Shown here piece by piece: positions 16,037 to 26,883 of a DNA stretch of 63,515 nt. The stretch is taken from positions 1 through 63,515 of the forward strand of contig NZ_JAHYSR010000021.1 of assembly GCF_019431455.1 (NCBI RefSeq), read 5' to 3'. The translations under genes and the position numbers were made by a program. Within the stretch, counting starts at the first letter, position 1. Each line of letters opens with the position of its first letter. The notes under the pieces were generated by a model, which was not told where the DNA came from, did not search any database, and saw only the letters and a list, made by a program, of their open reading frames with translations. The stretch is from Paracoccus bogoriensis (lineage in GTDB: Bacteria > Pseudomonadota > Alphaproteobacteria > Rhodobacterales > Rhodobacteraceae).

Positions 16037-17598
16037 GCGGCCTCGGTCAGCAAAAGGGCCGAACGGGCATCGAAATCGTGCCAGCCCACGCTCTCGATCA
16101 GGCTCTGGCAGAAGGGGCCGCGATTGCCCGCCAGAAAGCCCTGGGCGGGGGCGGCGATGAGGCGCGCCTCGTCCTGCGCCAAGGCGCGCAGCGCCAGCGC
16201 ACGCCAGCCTGCCTCGGGCGTCAGATAGGCCGAGGGTAACGCAAAGGACGCCAGCAGCGCCGGTGCGCTGCCGCAGCACGCAAAGGGCGGGCGGTCGGCG
16301 GCGAAACGGCGCCGCAGCGCGGCCTCGTCCCCGCCGCCGGGCAGAGCGGCCACCGGGTCCAGCGTCACGATCAGCAGCGTCTTGTCCAGCGGCTCCAGCA
16401 GGATCTCGGGGTCGAGATGGAAGAGAACCGAGGACCGCGCGAAGATCGCCAGCCCCTTGTGACCTGCCGGTTCGGGAGGGGTCAGCGCGCAGCCTGCCAG
16501 CGTCACGGCTGCCGCCGCCTCGCGCGACGCGCCGGCCAGCGCGTGATCCAGCGCGGGCGTCAGCGCGGGGCGCAACAGGTGGACCGCCAGCGGGCGGTCC
16601 AGCACGGCGGTGACACGGCGCAACACGTCGCGCAGGTCGATATCGTTCAGATCATGGTCCAGCACCAGCAGGACAGGCGCCTCGCGGTCGGCGGCCAGGT
16701 TCAGGACCGGCGCCACAGGCAGTTCGGCCGGCAGGGCTTTGCGGTGCAGGCGGCGGGCCAGCGCCTGATCCTCGAGCCCCTGCCCGGTTTCCAGGATCAG
16801 ACGGGCGACCTTGGCGGGTTCGACCATATCCAGCGGTGCCAGGTGGCCGGAATGATCCAGATGGCCCGGCGGCATCAGCAGAAGGCGCGGCTGCGCCTTT
16901 GGCGCCTGCGGCAGCCGGAACGAGGCCGCCCAGCCATCGCGTCCGCTGAACGCATAGCGCGGCGCATAGGCCGCCAGATCGGGGCGCGGCAGGCTGGCCT
17001 GCATCAGATCGACCGGCGTGATGCAGCCATCGCAGATGACCAGAGCGGTCATCGTTTCGGCCTGCCGGGTCGCCCCGAGAAACCAGCCCGTGGCCGCGCC
17101 CTGCCCGTCAGGACCGATCAGCGCCCTGTCGATGCCAAGCACGTGATCCTGGCTTTCGCGTTCCAGCCGGGGGGCGGCCAGAATGCGGTTCACGACCTTG
17201 CGGGCGGTCGGTTGCGCGGGTCCGGTGATCTCGCGCCGCGCGATCATGCGGACATAGGCAAAGAACGCCTCGTCCACACCGATCTCGACCAGTCTGGCCA
17301 GGTCCGAGGCCAGCCGGTCATTGGCGATCGGCACATATTCCTTGCCCATGCCCAGAAACAGATCCTCGGAGGGATCATTCGCGCCGGGTTCCTCGGACAG
17401 GTCGAACAACGCCAGAAAACCCATCGGAGACAGGGATCGCAGATCACGGCGCGGAAACCGCCGCATCAGCACCGGCAGGACCGAGACATGGCCCACATGC
17501 AGGACGATCTCGGGCTGGGGCCGGGGCGACCAGCCCGCAGCCAGAACCTTGTCCGCCGATATGGAAAAACAGAAATCGAGATGCAGCTTCAGGTCCAC
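16033..17598 (-). CDS. Unknown 521-residue protein of the glycan cluster
   Basis: I do not recognise a domain. The N-terminus (MDLKLHLDFCFSISADKVLA) and a repeated theme of short hydrophobic strands ending in Asp (VLLVLDHDLNDIDL, TLLIVTLDPVA) suggest a Rossmann-like or GT-A-like half at about 300-460. The GWFLGA and DGWAASFRLP segments recall carbohydrate-related sandwich domains. No signal peptide or membrane span is visible. It overlaps the GT4 gene by four bases, so it is very probably part of the same pathway. Confidence 0.7.
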   Translation of the reverse strand: MDLKLHLDFCFSISADKVLAAGWSPRPQPEIVLHVGHVSVLPVLMRRFPRRDLRSLSPMGFLALFDLSEEPGANDPSEDLFLGMGKEYVPIANDRLASDLARLVEIGVDEAFFAYVRMIARREITGPAQPTARKVVNRILAAPRLERESQDHVLGIDRALIGPDGQGAATGWFLGATRQAETMTALVICDGCITPVDLMQASLPRPDLAAYAPRYAFSGRDGWAASFRLPQAPKAQPRLLLMPPGHLDHSGHLAPLDMVEPAKVARLILETGQGLEDQALARRLHRKALPAELPVAPVLNLAADREAPVLLVLDHDLNDIDLRDVLRRVTAVLDRPLAVHLLRPALTPALDHALAGASREAAAAVTLAGCALTPPEPAGHKGLAIFARSSVLFHLDPEILLEPLDKTLLIVTLDPVAALPGGGDEAALRRRFAADRPPFACCGSAPALLASFALPSAYLTPEAGWRALALRALAQDEARLIAAPAQGFLAGNRGPFCQSLIESVGWHDFDARSALLLTEAA

Positions 17599-17632
17599 TG
17601 GGATCGTCCGTTCGGCAAGGGGCGCGGCGTTT

Positions 17633-18187
17633 TCAGACGACCGTCAGGGCAAGGTTCTCGATCAAGAAACGCAGCGGCGGCTGGCGCAGGTGGATGATGA
17701 CCCGGCGGCCGGTCACGCCCTTGGCGCTTGGCGGCAGCGTCAGGCTGCACAGCGCCTCGCGATGCGCACCCAGCACCCATTCCTGATGCAGGCTGTCGAT
17801 GATTCTGCCATCCGCCTTGAATTCACGCAGAAAGACATCGGCGATGACGGGCGCGGGAAAGGTCGCGCGGGCATCCAGATAGCAGGTCCGCTCGGCTTCG
17901 GTTTCGGGCAATTGGCCCTCGAACGTCATCCAGGTCATGCCGGAATTGCGGAATTCCAACCCCTTTCCGTCCTCGGACTGCGCGAATTCGGCGCGGGCAT
18001 CCTCGGGGATGCAGATGCCAAGCCTGGACGCAAGAGCGTTGTAACCCTCGTCCAGCAGCCTCTTGGGTTTGCCGTCCAGGCAGCGTCCCGCCTCGGCGAC
18101 AAGATTGATGCGCTGCTGCTGCAAGGTCATCAGCACGGCGGCGGCAGCTTCGAAGCTGCGAACGGCACAATCGTAAATGGTCGGCAT
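17633..18187 (-). CDS. Unknown 184-residue protein of the glycan cluster
   Basis: This is a soluble-looking protein with no recognised domain. It begins MPTIYDCAVRSFEAAAAVLM and has a mixed alpha/beta second half (GMTWMTFEGQLPETEAERT, RRVIIHLRQPPLRFLIENLA). The start at 18187 was chosen because it lies 13 bases after the stop of the fused glycosyltransferase gene; earlier in-frame Met codons run inside that gene. The gap of 34 bases to the next gene is consistent with one transcript. Confidence 0.65.
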   Translation of the reverse strand: MPTIYDCAVRSFEAAAAVLMTLQQQRINLVAEAGRCLDGKPKRLLDEGYNALASRLGICIPEDARAEFAQSEDGKGLEFRNSGMTWMTFEGQLPETEAERTCYLDARATFPAPVIADVFLREFKADGRIIDSLHQEWVLGAHREALCSLTLPPSAKGVTGRRVIIHLRQPPLRFLIENLALTVV

Positions 18188-18200
18188 CTGGTCAATCCGT

Positions 18201-20825
18201 TCAGGTGAGGTGGAGGGAAAGAGGTTGCCGGGCGGCAACCGGAGGCGAAAGCAGCAGACGTTCCTGCAGCCAGCCGCGCAGGGTCGCGGTCGCGTCGCGC
18301 CAGGTGCGGCTGTGGCCAGCCGTCCGGGCGCTGATCTCGGCCAGCAGCTCGCGGTCGCGGTCCAGGGCCAGGATGCGGTCGATGATGTGGCGTTCGCATT
18401 CGTCCTGGGGAACGATGAAGCCCGTCCGGCCGTTCTCGATCGCCTCGTGCAGGGCGCCCGCCTCGGCGGACAGCACCACGACACCGCAACGCTGCGCCTC
18501 CAGCACCGATAGCGGCAACCCTTCGAAATAGGACGGCAGGACAAGGATGTCGGTCTGCGTCAACAGCCGCGTCAGCGCCTCGGGGCCAGACACCGGACCC
18601 AGGAAACGGACCTGCGGCGGCCAGCTCAGCTGCTGGCCCTGATCTTCGACCACGGCACGCCCTGCGATGGTCAGATGGATCTGCGGCAGCCTTTCGGCCA
18701 GCACGTTGTAGATTGTCGAAAGCCTGCGGATACCCTTTTGCCGGTCGAAGCGCCCCAGGAACAGCACCCGCAGGGGCGCGCGGCGGCCGTGCGGATTGCC
18801 GCGAAAGCCGGTGATGCAGCGCTGTTCGGCCGCGCTCATGGGATAGCCCGGCGCATTGGGCACGGCGATCAGCTTCTGGGCCGGGATGCCGTTGGCGTGC
18901 ATCCAGAGCCGCAGCGTCTCGGAGCAGGTCAGGAACAGGTCATAGGCCTGCTCATAGGCCAAGGCCAGATGCGGCGGGCCATAGCCGCGGCCATAGGTGC
19001 TCTGCTCGACCAGATGCTCGTGGTCGATCATCAGCACGCCCCGCCGCCGCAGCCCGTCGGCCACCTTGTGCAGGGCCGCCGAATGCGCGTTGATCACCGC
19101 ATCCATCGAGGCCAGCAGCCCCATCAGGTCGGGCGCCTGCATTCCCTCGCCCCAGGCGGGTTCGGCGGTGCCCATATATTCCTCGCCGCTCCAGTCGAGG
19201 GCGTCGGCGTCGGGCAGCCAGTTCAGTGTCGAGAAGGGCTCCAGCGCCCAGGGTTCGGCATGGATGGGGCGGTCGCTGATGACGAACAGATGCAGCCGGT
19301 AGCCATCGGCCCGCAATTCGCGCGCGATGTTGGCGGCGACCTTCTCGACCCCGCCAAAGCTGAAGATCGGCAGAACGATACCGATATCGCGCACATCGTC
19401 ACGTTTCAGCAGCGGCATGGCGATACCGCCATCGACCGCGCCGCGGGGGATCTGGGCGACCCGATCGCGCCGGATCGCGCCGCCGGGGGCACGCCAGTTC
19501 CATTGTTGTCCCAGCGCGCCGCGCCAGGGGCTGCGCACCAGCGACAGCAGAGCCGCGCGCATGATTTCGGCCGCGCCGGTGCTGCCGCCGTTATCGGGTA
19601 GCCAATGCGGGCAGCGGATCGCCCAGCTTTCGGTCTCGCAAGGCAGCGGCAGGCTGTCCAGGCGGCGCAGCCAGTCCTCATCCGGGTGGCGCACCATCCT
19701 CTCCAGCGCCGAGATGGGCAGGCAGATCGCATCGGCCGGGCGTTCGGGATTGCCGCCATCAGTGACCAGCGACAGGCTGCCGTCATCGCTGTGATCCAGA
19801 AAGAACAGATCCATGTCGCGGCCCGACCGCTCGACGCGGCGTTCGCATGTCCAGAGCATCGCATGGATCAGGCGCATCTGCGTCAGATGCGGGGCGACGC
19901 CTTCGCGCAGAAAGACAAGATAGGCGGGCGCGTGATTGGCATGGGGATCGGCCAGATGGGCGATGATCATGCGTTCCAGCGCGCGCCAGTCGCTGAGCCT
20001 GGGTTCCAGCGGATCGACGCATAATGACACCTTGCGCGCCTCGCCCTCGATCAGGGCGTAGCGCGGGAAATTCTCGGCCTCCAGCGCGACCAGCCTGGGC
20101 AGGCGGTAAAGCCAGTCATGCTTGCGGTGCAGATAGGGGCGCAATTCGCCATCCTGCGCGTGAGATCGGCTGAGCATACTGACCGGGCGCTTGCGGTAAT
20201 GCAGCAAGGGCTGGCGCGCCGATTTTCCCCGAAAACCCAGGCGAGCGGCCTGAAGCCAGAAATCCCAGTCCTCGTAGCCCTGCCTCATCCCTTCGTCGAA
20301 GCGCACACCCGCATCCAGAACCCGGCGACGGATCAGGCTGCCTGCATCGCAGGGATTGGCCTCGGCGGCCAGAAGCAGGTCGAATTTCGGTTCCGTGATG
20401 AAATGGCCATTCTGGCCGAAGAAGTCGAATTCGGGATAGAACCAGTCGGCCTCTTTCCAGCCCGACAGCAGATGGCCCATCCGCGCCCCGGCGCCTTCGG
20501 CCAGCACGTTGTCGGCATCCAGCAGGAAGATCGCGTCAAGATCGGGGTCCAGATCCAGCGCCGCCGCGATCCCCCGGTTGCGCGCCCGGCTGAGACCGCC
20601 ATTCTCGGTATGCAGCACCATCATCGAGACTCCCAGCAGCGCCTGCCAGGCGGCCAGGGCGCGACGGGTTTCGTCATGGGGGCAGCCATCATCGACCACG
20701 ATCAGGCGGCGGATCACTCCGGCCTCCAGTTCGCGTTCGACCGAGGCGATGGCATCGTCGATCAGCACCGGATGCCCCTTGGCGGGGATGATCACTGTCA
20801 CATGCCAGGGGCGGGCGGGGGTCAT
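18201..20825 (-). CDS. Fused GT2-GT4 glycosyltransferase
   Basis: 874 residues in two catalytic halves. The N-terminal GT-A domain (about 1-260) has VTVIIPAKGHPVLIDDAI, RLIVVDDGCPHDET, NGGLSRARNRG and the DxD motif at 103-105 (LLDADN), all GT2 traits. A linker of about 200 residues is not recognised. From about residue 475 a GT-B domain follows: IVLPIFSFGGVEKVAANIAR, VLFLGRFDRQKGIRRL and YFEGLPLSVLEAQRCGVVVL, typical of GT4. One polypeptide could therefore add two sugars in succession. Its start overlaps the stop of the broken upstream gene (ATGA). Confidence 0.85.
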   Translation of the reverse strand: MTPARPWHVTVIIPAKGHPVLIDDAIASVERELEAGVIRRLIVVDDGCPHDETRRALAAWQALLGVSMMVLHTENGGLSRARNRGIAAALDLDPDLDAIFLLDADNVLAEGAGARMGHLLSGWKEADWFYPEFDFFGQNGHFITEPKFDLLLAAEANPCDAGSLIRRRVLDAGVRFDEGMRQGYEDWDFWLQAARLGFRGKSARQPLLHYRKRPVSMLSRSHAQDGELRPYLHRKHDWLYRLPRLVALEAENFPRYALIEGEARKVSLCVDPLEPRLSDWRALERMIIAHLADPHANHAPAYLVFLREGVAPHLTQMRLIHAMLWTCERRVERSGRDMDLFFLDHSDDGSLSLVTDGGNPERPADAICLPISALERMVRHPDEDWLRRLDSLPLPCETESWAIRCPHWLPDNGGSTGAAEIMRAALLSLVRSPWRGALGQQWNWRAPGGAIRRDRVAQIPRGAVDGGIAMPLLKRDDVRDIGIVLPIFSFGGVEKVAANIARELRADGYRLHLFVISDRPIHAEPWALEPFSTLNWLPDADALDWSGEEYMGTAEPAWGEGMQAPDLMGLLASMDAVINAHSAALHKVADGLRRRGVLMIDHEHLVEQSTYGRGYGPPHLALAYEQAYDLFLTCSETLRLWMHANGIPAQKLIAVPNAPGYPMSAAEQRCITGFRGNPHGRRAPLRVLFLGRFDRQKGIRRLSTIYNVLAERLPQIHLTIAGRAVVEDQGQQLSWPPQVRFLGPVSGPEALTRLLTQTDILVLPSYFEGLPLSVLEAQRCGVVVLSAEAGALHEAIENGRTGFIVPQDECERHIIDRILALDRDRELLAEISARTAGHSRTWRDATATLRGWLQERLLLSPPVAARQPLSLHLT

Positions 20826-22210
20826 TCCTCGGCCTCGTCCAAGGGGGCGCCGGTGACGACCCGCAGGCCGCGGAACAGCGCCCAGCTGAGGTCGTTCGGC
20901 CCGTCATGGGCCAGCGAGGCGGCCAGAAAAATGTCGGCGCGGTCGCGGATCGGCTCGGAGGGGACGCAATGCGCCTGTGCCCAGCCAAGCGCGGGCAGAC
21001 CGTGGACCCAGGGACCGATCCGGCCCTGCCAGAAGCCGTCGCGCCCGACCAGCCCGGCCGGGGCCACGCCCACGGCAAGGTTCAGGTTCGGCGCCTGCGG
21101 ATGGCCCACCGTGACGACGGCGGTGATGTGGCTCAGCCTGGGCAGCCCACATCGCGCAGGACCGCGCAGACCGGGCCGCTGCGCGAGGGATGGACCAAGA
21201 TCGCATCCTCGTTTTCCCGGTAATCGGCGGTGACGTAATCGGTGGCCGAGGCGGGCTTGGCGAACAGTTCCGGCCTGGGCAGTTCGCCCGCCGACAGGAA
21301 CCGCGCATGGCGCCCGTCGCCCAGAGGCGAATGCAGGACCAGCGGCTCGTCCGGCAGCGAGGCGCCCGCGACCGCCTTCCAGACGCGCAGCGCCAGCACC
21401 ATATCGTTGTCGAAGCCGTCGCCCTTGGCGGCAAAGCGCGGATCGGGCACACGCGGACCCATCCCCACCGCCAGACGCGCCGCGCCCGTATAGCGTAGCA
21501 TCAGCGCGCAGTTGCGCGGATCGCCCGGCAGGGGCGCATCCAGCAGATAGCGCACCCAGCCCGTCCGCGTTTCCTGGCCGCCATAGGCCTCGGTCATCTC
21601 CAGCGTTTCGCCATTGGCGTCGATCACGGCGACGGTCAGGCCCAGATCGCGGTTGCGCGGCAGGTCGGGCAGCCACAGATCGACCGCCGTGATGCTGACC
21701 GCGTCGATGGGCAGGCGTTGCAGCAGCACGCTGTCGCGCGTCATGTGGCCGATCACGCCGGTCGGTTCCCAGCACAGGCTGCGCGCGATCTGCGGCTCGC
21801 CCAAGGTATAGAGAAAGCTCTCGATGGCGCGAAAGCGGATCTTGTCGGACTGCCCTCGCGGCGCAACATCGCCGAGGCGGCGCGCATCTCGCCCAGTTCA
21901 CGCTCGGCCGCAAGCATCCGCTCGCCGAGCAGCCCGAACAGGCTCTGGCTGGCGTGTTCGGGCGCTGCGGGATCGACCTCGATCACCGGCAGTTCGGCAA
22001 GACCCCTTTCGCGCAGACGCTGCCGCCAGCCGGGCGCATTCCCGGGCAGGACCAGGGCCGCCAGACAGGAGCGGCCCGGCGCAGGTGCGGGCTCATTGCC
22101 ATCCTTGACATCGGCCAGAACCACCATGCCATCGGGCAGCAGATTGCGGCAATCGGCGGGAATATCGGCATCGACGAACAGCGCCTAGTTCTGAGCTTCG
22201 ACACCCATCG
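20822..22210 (-). pseudogene. Broken first gene of the glycan cluster (three lesions)
   Basis: Reading from the ATG at 22210, the frame meets a stop at codon 8 (MGVEAQN, TAG), then continues openly (ALFVDADIPADCRNLLPDG, GRSCLAALVLPGNAPGWR). Near 21855 it must shift by one base to continue DKIRFRAIESFLYTLGEPQ. Near 21145 a second one-base shift is needed (AVLRDVG into LPRLSHITAVVTVGHPQAP). Both shifts fall at G-runs and each is repaired by one base. About 460 residues would result. It may belong to a rhodobacterial family of unknown function (possibly DUF6212-like), but I am not sure. The last four bases overlap the fused glycosyltransferase. Confidence 0.65.
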
Positions 22211-22533
22211 CAGACCGACCTTTCCAATCAACATGCCTGCCCCGGAACCGGACAGATCGGTGGCCAGACAACGCTTTCTCCAAGGCGCACCCGGCCCAAG
22301 CCTTATGTCTGCGCCCGTGCTCCGTCAACAAAAACAATACTGATCTGTTCAGTTTGGATCGGCAGCTCCGGAAGCCGACGTTACAGGTCTTGCATGACAA
22401 AGGGATCACGGCCCCGACCGATTCCCAAGGGAACAGTCGAGGCCGTTGCGCGATTGGCAGCATCGGTCATGAGGATGCCCGGCAAACATCCGCCATTGAC
22501 CGAAAGGCGGGCAGAACTGGAACGGGTCGCGCC
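22211..22533. other. Intergenic region upstream of the glycan cluster
   Basis: It should hold the promoter of the minus-strand glycan operon and the 3' end of the polyol operon. I recognise no gene. The only AT-richer part is about 22318-22350 (CAACAAAAACAATACTGATC), a possible promoter area, and I see no clear hairpin terminator for mtlK. Confidence 0.4.
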
Positions 22534-24006
22534 TCAGCGGCTGCGGCAATAGCGGGTCAGGGCGGCGCGCACCCCACCCTGTCGCAGCAGGCCAAGCTGC
22601 GCAGCAAAGGCGGCGCGCAACGTCGCATCGGCGCCAAGATCGCCAAACACCGCGACATTGCCCAGGAAAGCGGCCGGATCGTCCCGCGCCGCGATTGCGT
22701 GGCGGCGCAGGGTCTCGTGGGCGTCGTCATTCGGTGCGATGGGTTGGCCTGCCTCGGTCGCGCCCTCGCAATAGCGGCACCACAGCGCGACCTCCAGCGC
22801 CAGCCCCTCGACCGGCAGGCCCGCCGCCAGCCGGTCGCGCAGCGTCGGCAGGATGAATTTCGGCTGCCGGTTCGACCCGTCCAGACACAGGCGCGGGATC
22901 GTGTCGCCGATCCGGGGGTTGGAGAAGCGGCTGACGATCAGATCCAGATAAGCGCCGTAATCCACGCCGGGAATCGGGGCAAGGGTCGGGATGATCTCGC
23001 GCGTCTCCAGCGCGACCAGCCAGTCGCGGATGTCGGCGTCGGCCATCGCGTCATGCACGAAGTGATGCCCCAGCAGTGCCGAGGCATAGGCGATCGCCGC
23101 ATGGCCGCCATTCAGGATGCGCAGCTTCATCAGCTCGTGCCGCGCCACATCGGCGACGAATTCGACGCCCACCCTCTCCAGCGCGGGGCGACCCTGGGGA
23201 AAATTGTCCTCCAGCACCCATTGCCTGAACGGCTCGCAGACGACGGGGGCGGCGTCCTCGATCCCGAAACACTCGCGCACCAGTGCCCTTTCGCGGTCGC
23301 TGGTCGCCGGGGTGATGCAATCGACCATCGAGTTGGGAAAGGCCATATGCGTCTCGATCCAGTCGGCCAGCGCCGGGTCGGAAAGCCGGGCAAGGCCGGT
23401 CAATGTGCGGGCCGCGACATGGCCGTTCCCGGGCAGGTTGTCGCAAGACAGGACCGTGAAGGGCTCAAGCCCCCCTGCCCTGCGCGCGCGTATCGCCGCC
23501 AGCATCATGCCAAAGACCGTGCGCGGCGCATCGGGATGGGCCGCGTCATGGCGGATCTCGGGATGGGCGGCGTCGAAGCCGTCGGTCAGTGCATCGACGA
23601 AATAGCCGCCCTCGGTGATGGTCAGCGAGACGATGCGGATGCGCGGGTCCGACATGGCCGCGATGACCGCGCCCGGTTCCACAGCGCCAAAGTCGATCAT
23701 CGGCCCCAGGATGCGCGCCGACAGACCCGCCGGGTCCAGTTCGACCAGCGTGCTCAGCCAGTCCTGCCGCGCAAGCCGATCCCGCATCGCCTGATCTCCC
23801 GCGCGCACGCCTGCACCGACCAGCGCCCAGTCATGCCCCTCGCCCAGGGCGAACAGCCGGTCCAGATACCAGGCCAGATGAGCGCGGTGGAAATTGCCGA
23901 CACCCAGATGCAGGATGCCGGGCGACAGATGGGCGCGGTCATAGCCGGGGCGCGCAACGTCGGGTGGCAATTGGGCCAGAGCGGCCTGGGTCAGGGGAAT
24001 GGCCAT
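22534..24006 (-). CDS. mtlK: Mannitol 2-dehydrogenase-family polyol dehydrogenase
   Basis: 490 residues, the normal length for long-chain polyol dehydrogenases. These oxidise mannitol, arabinitol or sorbitol to the ketose with NAD+. The substrate-side motif K-x4-N-x2-H is visible (MKLRILNGGHAA), and the NAD-binding N-terminus has ILHLGVGNFHRAHLAWYLD. TITEGGYFVD and SCDNLPGNGHVA are also family hallmarks. The start at 24006 follows GAAAGG by about seven bases. It is the last gene of the polyol ABC operon, as in the Rhodobacter sphaeroides smo/mtl cluster. A fructuronate reductase (UxuB) role cannot be excluded, but the neighbours favour a polyol. Confidence 0.85.
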   Translation of the reverse strand: MAIPLTQAALAQLPPDVARPGYDRAHLSPGILHLGVGNFHRAHLAWYLDRLFALGEGHDWALVGAGVRAGDQAMRDRLARQDWLSTLVELDPAGLSARILGPMIDFGAVEPGAVIAAMSDPRIRIVSLTITEGGYFVDALTDGFDAAHPEIRHDAAHPDAPRTVFGMMLAAIRARRAGGLEPFTVLSCDNLPGNGHVAARTLTGLARLSDPALADWIETHMAFPNSMVDCITPATSDRERALVRECFGIEDAAPVVCEPFRQWVLEDNFPQGRPALERVGVEFVADVARHELMKLRILNGGHAAIAYASALLGHHFVHDAMADADIRDWLVALETREIIPTLAPIPGVDYGAYLDLIVSRFSNPRIGDTIPRLCLDGSNRQPKFILPTLRDRLAAGLPVEGLALEVALWCRYCEGATEAGQPIAPNDDAHETLRRHAIAARDDPAAFLGNVAVFGDLGADATLRAAFAAQLGLLRQGGVRAALTRYCRSR

Positions 24007-24077
24007 GGTCGGACCTTTCGTCATGCGGCACCGGGCCGCTGCGGCGGCCGGGCCTGGGTTTGCGGGACGCAGGGCGG

Positions 24078-25082
<1,005 letters not shown>

Positions 25083-25091
25083 GATGGCCCC

Positions 25092-25922
25092 TCATTTCAC
25101 CGCGCCGAAGGTCAGGCCGCGGACAAGTTGCTTCTGGCTGAACCAGCCCAGGATCAGGATTGGCGCGATGGCCATGGTCGAGGCCGCCGAGAGTTTTGCG
25201 TAAAACAGCCCCTCGGGCGAGGAATAGCTGGCGATGAAGGCGGTCAGCGGCGCGGACCGCGCAGCCGTCAGGTTCAGCGTCCAGAACGCCTCGTTCCAGG
25301 CCAGGATCACGTTCAGTAGCAGCGTCGAGGCGATGCCGGGGATCGCCATGGGCGTCAGCGCATGGATGATCTCCGCGCGCAGCCCCGCCCCGTCCATGCG
25401 CGCGGCTTCCAAGATCTCGCCCGGGATCTCGCGGAAATAGGTGTAGAGCATCCAGACGATGATCGGCAGGTTGATCAGCGTCAGCACGCCGACCAGCAGG
25501 ATGCGCGTGTCCAGCAGCCCGGTGTCGCGCGCCAGCAGGTAGATCGGCACCAGCACGCCCACGGCGGGCAGCATCTTTGTGGACAGCATCCACATCAGGA
25601 TGTCGCGCGTCCGCCGCCCCGGCACGAAGGCCATCGACCAGGCGGCGGGAATGGCGATGACCAGCCCGATCAGCGTCGATCCGAACGAGATCACGACCGA
25701 GTTCCAGAAATGCCGGAAATAGTTCGAACGCTCCTGCACGGTGACGTAATTGGCCAGCGTCCAGTCGAAGTTCAGGAATTTCGGCGGGATCGCGATGGCG
25801 TCGGACTCGGACTTGAAGCTGGTCAGCACGGTCCAGAGGATCGGAAAGAAGATCAGCAATCCGATGGTCCAGGCGATCAACGTGGTCGCGGCCTTGCGGC
25901 GGGTGGTGACAGCGCGGGGCAT
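25092..25922 (-). CDS. smoG: Polyol ABC transporter permease (second)
   Basis: 276 residues, about six membrane spans (first at about 15-35, LIAWTIGLLIFFPILWTVLT). The cytoplasmic EAA loop that docks on the ATPase reads EAARMDGAGLRAEIIHALTP. This is a typical MalG-like subunit. The start at 25922 is an ATG 12 bases after the stop of the first permease, with GGAGGAAG in front of it. Confidence 0.9.
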   Translation of the reverse strand: MPRAVTTRRKAATTLIAWTIGLLIFFPILWTVLTSFKSESDAIAIPPKFLNFDWTLANYVTVQERSNYFRHFWNSVVISFGSTLIGLVIAIPAAWSMAFVPGRRTRDILMWMLSTKMLPAVGVLVPIYLLARDTGLLDTRILLVGVLTLINLPIIVWMLYTYFREIPGEILEAARMDGAGLRAEIIHALTPMAIPGIASTLLLNVILAWNEAFWTLNLTAARSAPLTAFIASYSSPEGLFYAKLSAASTMAIAPILILGWFSQKQLVRGLTFGAVK

Positions 25923-25934
25923 GGGTCTTCCTCC

Positions 25935-26807
25935 TTACGCGTCGAGATTCTTGCCGATCATCCGCATCAGGAAGATCGCCACGATATTGGCCAGGATGAT
26001 CGCCACGACCCCGCCTGCCGATCCTAGCCCCACGTCGAATTGCAGCAGCGACTGCATATAGACCAGAAAGGTCAGGTTGGTGCTGGCCGTGCCCGGACCG
26101 CCATTCGTCGTCACCAGAATCTCGGCGAAGATCGACAGCAGAAAGATCGTCTGGATCAGGATCACCACCGTGATGGCGCGCGCCAGATGCGGCAGGGTGA
26201 TGAACCAGAACCGTGCCAGGGGCCCTGCCCCGTCCATCTCGGCCGCCTCCATCTGCTCGCTGTTCAAGGATTGCAGCGCGGTCAGCAGGATCAGCGCGGC
26301 AAAGGGCAGCCATTGCCAGGCCACGATGCCGATGATCGAGGCCAGCGGCGCATGGGTCAGGAAGTCATAGGGTTGCAGCCCGACGCTGCGCGCCAGCCAG
26401 GCGAAGACCCCGTTCACGGGGTTCATGAACATGTTCTTCCAGACCAGCGCCGAGACGGTCGGCATCACGAAGAAGGGCGCCAGGACCAGCAGCCGCACGA
26501 TCCCCTGCCCCCAGAACGGCTGGTCCAGAAGCAGCGCGATCAGGATGCCGCCGATCACCGTGATGGTCAGCACGCCCCCGACCAGCGCCAGCGTGTTGCG
26601 CAGCGCGGCCATGAAGGCGGGATCGGTGAAGAAGTAATGGTAGTTCTCGAACCCCGCCCAGCTTTCCATGCCGGGCATCAACAGGTTGTAGCGCAGGAAC
26701 GAGAAATACAGCGTCATCGACAGCGGCACGATCATCCAGCCGAGCAGCAGGATCACGGCGGGCGAGATCATCAGCCTTGCGGCCGTGCGTGAAGCCTTGG
26801 TTGACAT
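25935..26807 (-). CDS. smoF: Polyol ABC transporter permease (first)
   Basis: 290 residues, a MalF-like subunit with about six spans. The first (about 13-33, RLMISPAVILLLGWMIVPLS) follows a basic N-terminus (MSTKASRTA), which supports the start at 26807. The EAA loop reads EAAEMDGAGPLARFWFITLP. It pairs with the next gene's product to form the membrane channel. It is separated from the binding-protein gene by 131 bases that contain a strong hairpin. Confidence 0.9.
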   Translation of the reverse strand: MSTKASRTAARLMISPAVILLLGWMIVPLSMTLYFSFLRYNLLMPGMESWAGFENYHYFFTDPAFMAALRNTLALVGGVLTITVIGGILIALLLDQPFWGQGIVRLLVLAPFFVMPTVSALVWKNMFMNPVNGVFAWLARSVGLQPYDFLTHAPLASIIGIVAWQWLPFAALILLTALQSLNSEQMEAAEMDGAGPLARFWFITLPHLARAITVVILIQTIFLLSIFAEILVTTNGGPGTASTNLTFLVYMQSLLQFDVGLGSAGGVVAIILANIVAIFLMRMIGKNLDA

Positions 26808-26883
26808 GCGCTTGCACCTTTGCCGGGGCGGCCGCCTGCGGGCGGGCCGGTCATTTGCGTCAGGGATCGTCTGCGTCAGGGGT

